From Rhynchospora pubera (lineage: Eukaryota; Streptophyta; Magnoliopsida; Poales; Cyperaceae): DNA of 64,000 bases. The position numbers were made by a program, and so were the translations under genes. The DNA lies in NCBI GenBank assembly GCA_028095005.1, contig CM051459.1, positions 198,005,902-198,069,901 of the forward strand. Direction: 5' to 3'. Below, in pieces: positions 57,638 through 64,000 of this stretch; positions within the stretch are counted from its first letter, which is position 1, and each line of letters opens with the position of its first letter. Below the pieces are notes generated by a model. It did not search any database. It saw nothing but the letters and a program-made list of their open reading frames with translations, and had not been told where the DNA came from.

Positions 57638-60600
57638 ATGGCGAGTTGCGTTTATATTCCCGTGCAAAATTCGGAGGAGGAGGTGTGCGTGGCGCTTGAT
57701 CAGTTGCCTCGGGATGCGGCCGACATACTAGATATTCTCAAGGCCGAGCAAGCTCCTCTCAATCTCTGGCTAATTATCGCTGTACGAATCGATCTCTCTC
57801 TCATTTTCCTCTAATTTGTTGGGCTGTTTGTTTTAATTGGTTGTGTTATTAAGGTTGGTTAAATTTTACTGATACCAATTATTGGTACAAATTTGGAATA
57901 ACAAATTTCGAATCAATGTCTAGGCCTTTGCTGCGTGCTTGGTTTTGATTTGTATTGGTGCTTTGTTAGCAAAGTTCTGTTGCAGAATTAATAAATATTT
58001 ATATTTCCCTTGATTTGTATTTGGTTTTTCTTAGAATATTTATATCCTTTTGTACTTTTGCATGAACTCGCTGTAATGTGTTGTAATAGGGCAGCTCTGT
58101 TGCAATGAAAGTTCGACAGTGCTACAGTAATTTTGTACTTAATAATATGACTTAGTGTTGTTGTAAAGTTATTAAATTTGCAATGACTGGATTGTTCTGA
58201 GTAAATGCTTTTTTCGTGCAGAGAGAATATTATAGCCAAGGGAAAGTTGATCAATTTCTCCAGATATTGGACGAAGGATCAGGCCCAGGTCCCTTTCTTC
58301 TTGCTTCCTTTTCTATCTCAAACTTAATTTTTTTTTGTATCTTAATTATAATTATTTTGTTGTTAATTTTCTTAAAATATGCAGAAATTGATGAGTACTA
58401 TGCTGATGTGAAGTACGAGAGGATTGCCATATTAAATGCTTTAGGGGCGTATTACACATTTCTGGCAACAACAGGTCCTCCAGAGGAAAAGGAAAGAAAC
58501 TTTGTCATGGCTACCAGTTACTATAATAAGGCTTCCAGGATTGATACAATTGAACCATCTACCTGGATTGGAAAAGGTAAAAAAGGATTTTGCCTATTTG
58601 CTTATAGTATTATGATCTTTACTTTGTCATTCACGAATAGTACACAACTTGGTGCCAAAACACACCCAACAGTTCTTACATTTGCGAATATTAGCTGTGC
58701 ATTTGTGCTATTGGAAAATAACATCCAGCTGTTACCAAATTTTTGAGTCAGAATTAATGATTGTATCGTCCCCAACTTCTCTTTATTTTTGTTTAATTTG
58801 AAATTTTAGAAATGGATAGTTTACTTGAATTAGGGGTGTTGTTTTCAGTATTTATTGGTTTTATGGAAGATTCATTTTCTATCACACTAATCAATAGTGT
58901 ATTGTGTTGGAAATATATTAATAATTTGGGGTGTTGTTTTCAGAGATGAATGGCTTATTCGAATTACAGCTATTGTTTTTCAGTATATAATGGAAGTATG
59001 GAAAATACATTGTCTGTTACACTAATCGATACTGTATTGTGTTGGAAATATATCAAGGTTTTGGCTCTTAGTTAAAACAGAAGCAAATGTTTGTTATGTA
59101 TGTCAAAGTTCATTTTTTTTTTGGAAAAACAGCTTAACATAAAAGATTGTTAAACTAATGAGCGAAATTAGGTTATATTTTTAATTTGGATGTTTTCTAC
59201 ATTCATTTCTTAATTAGGGTTGCTTCTTTTTTGTTTTTTAAAGTAACAACTATAGAATTTGTATAGTTTCCTGCATTTATTGATAACATTACTGAATATG
59301 TTTATGAAAATATTTCTTATGCCCTGACTAATTGCTCTTGTTCCATCAGAGTGTTATGACTTGCAATGAACACATTGCATTGCTGGTACACTTGGCAAAT
59401 TTCCAACTGGTGACAAAACATAAGAATAAGAATCCACTATTTATTTAATACATAAAGATGAAAAAATATGTAATATTATTAAATGATCCATAATCCATTA
59501 ATTAACAAGATATTCCCTTGTTGTTTTCTTTCTACTTTTAATCATGCAGCTCTGCTTTGCATTGCTAGAGATGAACGTGACAAACTTGAGAAAGCAAAAG
59601 AAAATTTCAGAATAGTATTGGAGTACAATCCTAAGCATGTCCCTGGTCTCCTTGGTCAGGTGAATGACCTTCTTTGTTATTTATATAAATTATTCTCTCT
59701 CTTTTTTTTTAATAGGAGAAAACTGTAATCTCTCTCTCTCTTTTTTTTTTCCCAGTGTCTTTTTTCCTTTGGATTCTAATTTATTGGTACCTTTCCTTTT
59801 TTTTCTCTAATATTTATATCTTTGAAGGCTTGTGTGTTGTTCATGATGGGTGAAAAAGAAGAGAATATCAGGAAATCTCAGGAGTTCTATAAGAATGCTC
59901 TGGAGAACTATAGGGTAAGTTAATCTTGTAGGAGCAAAAAGGATATTTCTAGTACTATTTAAATATGAATATTGTTTGTATTTGGTCTGTATTACAATAA
60001 GGTCTAATACATACGGATGGAAGTTCTGACAGGCACAATACCTGGTCACTTTGGAGTGGACTCTAAAAGGAGTGCTGTGTGGTTATTGGTGGGACCTTCC
60101 ATTTTAAACCAAACTGGTCTTGGACTGAATGTAGAAATAAAGTAATATCCCCTTAGAAACATGATGTAAATAAACAAACAATAAGTTGTTTGTATTAATG
60201 TCAGGAATCATTGCGTCTATTCCCAAACTGCCCTGCGGTTGTGAGGCTTGGAATTGGCTACTGCCAATACCGACTCGGCCAGCTTGGAAAGGCCCGCCAA
60301 GCTTTTAACAGGGTTTTGCAAGTAAGATGACTTCCTGCACATCTCTTCTTTGGACTTTTTAATTTACATGTAGGCTTAAGTTGATTTTGGCTGATACTCT
60401 CTCTCTCTCTCTCACTTTAATGATGCAGCTAGACCCAGACAATGTGGAGGCTACTGTGGCTCTTGGAGTTCTGGATTTACAAACAAATGAGGGTAAAATT
60501 CTGAATGACATTTATATTTGTAAGCATGTTATTGGTATATATTATATAGAAAAGCTCGACAATCATATTAACTGGTAGCAAAATGTTCATAAAGTTCAGA

Positions 60601-63600
60601 TTTAACTGACTAAAGTTTTAAGGAAAATCAACCATAATTGAGCTTAATTGAGTCTCCATTTGGATTTTCTAAACAAAATTGGATTAATGCTAAATTTTAA
60701 CTTCTGTGGTCTTGACAATCCTATCTATGTTAAATTAATCTGTGTAGCTGGAAACATCAGGAGGGGAGTTGAGATGATGGAACAGGCACATGACCTGGAC
60801 CCGGTGAATCCTATGGTGTTAAACCATCTGGCCAACCATTTCTTCTTCACTGGTCAACATTTCTTGGTTGAGCAGTTGACAGAGACTGCCCTTGAGAATA
60901 GTGGGGACCACCCACTCCTCAAGTCCCAGGCCTTCTATAATCTTGCCAGATCTTACCACTCTAAGGTCTTTTCTTTTCCCAAATCACCTTTGGCTACTGT
61001 AAACACGTGCATTTCAAAAATATTTTTTATTTAGTTTTATGTTATGAGAAGTGTTCTTACGGGCAGAAAACAAGTATTTTGGTGCTTTTCGAAATACCAT
61101 TTTAAGTGAACAATGCACTTGTTTCTGGAGCCCTTTTTTTTTCAAGCAAATGCTCCTTTTCCAATATCCTCAGATGAAGCCATTGTTTACTAGAACTTAA
61201 TGATTGGTTAGGTTTTTAAATCTCCAAAAGAAAATGGTGGGCTTATTGAATTAAGGCAAATTGTGTATCTTTAATTCTTTATTTCTTCATCCAGTACCTA
61301 AGTTATTGCCTCTCTTAATTATGGATCTTTTGGCAATAGCATTCTTTGTATTTTTCAAGATTTGATAGCTAGTATATTTTGCAAATTCTCATTTTCAATC
61401 ATTGGGATATCGGTGCAATAGGGAGATTATGATAAGGCGGGTAGGTACTACATGGCTGCTGCCAATGAAATAAGAAGACCAAAGGATTTTGTTCTGCCTT
61501 TTTATGGTATGAATCTTATTCTTTCTTTTTTTTTATTCCTAAGCTAAATATTCAGCTCACTGTTTTCATTTGATCGCTCCAATTCCTAAGCTAACTATTT
61601 TGGACCCTGGGCTGAAACAGTGCTTAATTTTTTAGTACTGTAATTCCCTGGCTTAAACAAACAAACAACTAAGCCTTTTGTCCCAAAATGCTCTGCAGGC
61701 TCTAAATCATTTTTCTGTGTACTTGTATAGGTTTGGGCCAAATTCAGTTGAAGTTGAAAGATTTAAAGAATTCACTTTCCAGCTTTCAAAAAGTACTGGA
61801 AGTGTACCCTGAAAATGTTGAGAGCTTGAAGGTCAGTTCGGGAAAAATACTCGATATTGTTACATTGCTTAGAAAAGAATCTATTGTACTATTTTATTAA
61901 TTGGAGGTTAGTAAAAGGTATTTCATTTTATTCTTAAGGCCATAGGGCACATTCATGCACAGCAAGGAGAGTTTGACAAGGCTGTCGAAACATTCAAAAA
62001 GGTCACTCGTATTGATCCAAAAGATTCTCAGGTAAATAATTATTTATTGATTCTCCTTGTTGTTCCATTTGATTCTAATTTTTTTTTTAAATATGGGATT
62101 AGATCATGGTTGTTTTTTTTTTTCCTTTTTACCATTGCTTATGGAAGAATGTAAAATTCAATTTTTTTTCTGTTTACATATCTGGATTTAATGCGTAAAT
62201 GATGGACATTATACTTGCAAGGGATGTTCTTGCTGTATCATTAGTGAAAACAGTTATTTCCTCATAATTATCTATGATTACCTGGAATGTGGTCTAGTAG
62301 CTCAAGTGGTAATAGCACTGGGCTGAAGAGGTCTAGGGTTCAAGCCCGCATTCTTGCGATAGGCTTCGCGAGCCAGTGTAAAAACTCAGCCATATATACA
62401 AGAAATGACCAGGGTCGGGGTGTCATTTGTAGCCTACCCCAACTTGTTTGAAATAAATGGCTCTGACTTTTTTTTATCTATGATTACCTGAAAAGTTTTA
62501 AAATATTATTAATTTGTTTTTAAATTTGGATGCAGGCATTTTTAGAGCTCGGTGAATTGTTGCTACCTATTGATGCTAATGCTGCTCTGGAAGCTTTGAA
62601 AACAGTACAATTTTCGTTGATTCTTTTTAGTTAGTTGTTTACCAGCTATAAATGTAATAATTATTTAGTCTCTGTAATGTTGGTAGGCTCGGAACCTTTT
62701 AAAAAGGAGTGGTGAAGACATGCCTATTGAGCTACTCAACACCATTGGCGTCCTGCACTTTGAGAAGGAGGACTTTGAGGTTTGTTTATTTATGGCCATA
62801 TATAATGTCATTGTTCAAATAAAGTTGAATTCACAATTTCACATTTTTTTTTAATATTAACAATGTTGTTAATTACTTGCTTTTCCAGTTGGCAGAACAA
62901 ACCTTCAAGGAGGCACTTGGAGATGGGATTTGGGTTTCCCTTTTGGATGAGAAATTGGACCATAAGGTCCACAATTATGGCAATGCTCTTAATTTACGGG
63001 ACTTGGGATTGTTTCACCAGCTGGAAGAAGACAATGAGTCTCTTGATCTTCCATGGGATAAGGTCACCACACTCTTCAACTTTGCGAGGTTATTGGAGCA
63101 ACGTCATGACACCATCAAGGCCAGCATTTTGTACCGTTTTATCATTTTCAAGGTCAATCTCATCACTCATTTCTCTTTTTTGTGCCCATTCACCATCGTA
63201 CCTAAAATATTTATCAGGTAGACCAAGTTAGATATATGTAGTCGCAAGTAGGCTTTAAGAAGGTGATTATTTTCCCTTTTCCCAACTACCAAGAGCATAA
63301 ATTAGTTTACTTTTAGATTTTTAGATGTCATATGTCTATATTTGATGGGTGTTTTTCCTTTTTCTTAACAGTACCCTGGTTACGTGGATGGTTACCTGAG
63401 GCTCGCAGCCATAGCAAAAGCACGGCATGATTTTAAACTGAGCATCGAGCTGGTATATTTTAAAACTTGTTTTATTCTCTTAAAAATCATGTCTGTTTAT
63501 GGGGAAATTAACTAGTTGTCTTCTGTTTCCAGGTGAAAGATGCCCTTAAAGTTGATGAGAAATACCCCCAGGCACTTTGCATGTTAGCTGATTTGCAGTT

Positions 63601-64000
63601 GAAGACGGATGACTGGCTCAAGGCTAAGGAAACCATCCGTGCAGCCAAAGATGCAACCAGTGGCCATGATTCATATGCCAATCTTGCCCTTGTATATTTC
63701 TTTATCCTTGAGAATTCAAGCTTTTCTCCATACTTAATATTGTTAATGAAAATAATATACTGTTAATTATTACATTATTAAATTTGCAGGGAAACTGGAA
63801 CTATTTTGCTGCTCTGAGGAGCTCTGATAAGAAGGGTTCAAAAGTGGAGGCTATGCACCTTGAGAAAGCAAAAGAACTCTGTACAAAGGTAGGTTCCATT
63901 GTTGGATTCTATTTATCATGTTCTTTTGTTAGACTTAGCTCTTTTTTTTCTTTTAAATTATGTTGCAGGTTTTGAAGGAGCATAAGGGAAACATGTATGC
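57638..64000 (+). CDS. CTR9: CTR9 homologue (ELF8/VIP6), Paf1 complex TPR subunit, 5' part
   Basis: Eighteen exons can be read with matching phases: 57638-57781, 58222-58288, 58385-58576, 59550-59659, 59828-59914, 60205-60321, 60429-60492, 60748-60965, 61422-61506, 61731-61831, 61939-62031, 62536-62604, 62687-62779, 62889-63152, 63372-63452, 63533-63691, 63790-63888 and 63969 to the window edge; about 691 codons of a protein usually near 1,100. Motifs typical of plant CTR9 include YIPVQNSEEEV, LDQLPRDAADILDILKAEQ, IDEYYADVKYERIAILNALG, LANHFFFTGQHFLVEQLTET, FYNLARSYHSK, EALGDGIW and KVTTLFN. TPR repeats run through most of it. In the nucleus the Paf1 complex travels with RNA polymerase II and supports H2B ubiquitination and H3K4/K36 methylation; Arabidopsis mutants flower early through loss of FLC expression. 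The charged C-terminal part lies beyond the window. Confidence 0.95.
58805..59060. repeat. Tandem duplication inside CTR9 intron 3
   Basis: Two diverged copies of a ~120-bp segment follow each other (about 58805-58925 and 58938-59058), both ending ...CACTAATC-ATA-TGTATTGTGTTGGAAATATAT. Non-coding and well inside the intron. Confidence 0.65.
62268..62490 (+). mobile_element. Full-length tRNA-derived SINE in CTR9 intron 11
   Basis: 62285-62473 begins GAATGTGGTCTAGTAGCTCA and contains Pol III promoter boxes: A box TAGCTCAAGTGG (62298-62309) and B box GGTTCAAGCCC (62337-62347). The 3' part CCCCAACTTGTTTGAAATAAATGGC resembles the tail of Au-type plant SINEs, and it ends in a T run. The perfect 17-bp duplication TTATCTATGATTACCTG flanks it (62268-62284, 62474-62490). 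The intact duplication indicates a fairly young insertion in the same orientation as the gene. Confidence 0.9.

Noticed and set aside
62285..62350. Possible tRNA gene
   Set aside because: A and B boxes are present but the flanks do not fold as a cloverleaf; the 3' extension, T run and 17-bp duplication show a SINE.

Overview
The window is nuclear DNA from a flowering plant, probably a eudicot. Coding sequence is sparse and AT-rich, genes carry many short GT-AG introns, and most of the sequence consists of plant transposable elements (hAT, Mutator-like, CACTA-like, Sirevirus-like copia, a tRNA-derived SINE, foldback MITEs) plus a decayed pararetrovirus fragment. The sequence does not allow a species call.

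Layout. 1-9.5 kb is gene-poor and is bounded by two CACTA-like ends. 9.5-13.6 kb holds decayed mobile DNA: a small hAT MITE with an 8-bp target duplication, a CACTA end, a copia-LTR remnant, and an endogenous badnavirus-like fragment with a disrupted virion-associated-protein-like ORF overlapping the start of a polyprotein-like ORF. 14.1-39.1 kb is an F-box/DUF295 (SKIP23-like) cluster: two copies with a reading-frame break between the F-box and DUF295 parts (14.1-15.3 kb + strand; 17.3-18.4 kb - strand), one intact 360-codon gene (26-27 kb, - strand), and one truncated relic cut by a hAT element (37.2-39.1 kb). Part of the cluster was duplicated in tandem (23.9-37.2 kb against 39.1-44.2 kb). 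The second unit lost its F-box gene and supplies empty sites for several insertions.

The 27.6-36.0 kb stretch is a nested structure. A Mutator-like element with 9-bp target duplication and ~0.5 kb inverted arms was entered by a very young non-autonomous Sirevirus-like copia retrotransposon, which has 1446-bp LTRs that look identical, gag only, no pol, and a dense palindrome array upstream of the LTR TATA box. Related Mutator-like elements lie at 40.8-42.9 kb and 55.8-57.2 kb. An unrelated one at 49.6-51.9 kb sits just upstream of a gene. At 45.8-46.6 kb two foldback MITEs stand side by side, bounded by three (TA)8 tracts.

The right end holds two conventional genes on the + strand: an IRK-interacting-protein-like gene (52.25-54.94 kb, four exons, a solo LTR in intron 1) and the first ~691 codons of CTR9/ELF8/VIP6, the TPR subunit of the Paf1 transcription-elongation complex (57.64 kb to the window end, 18 exons seen, a full-length SINE in intron 11). 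I could not run alignments, so boundaries and homologies come from reading the sequence.
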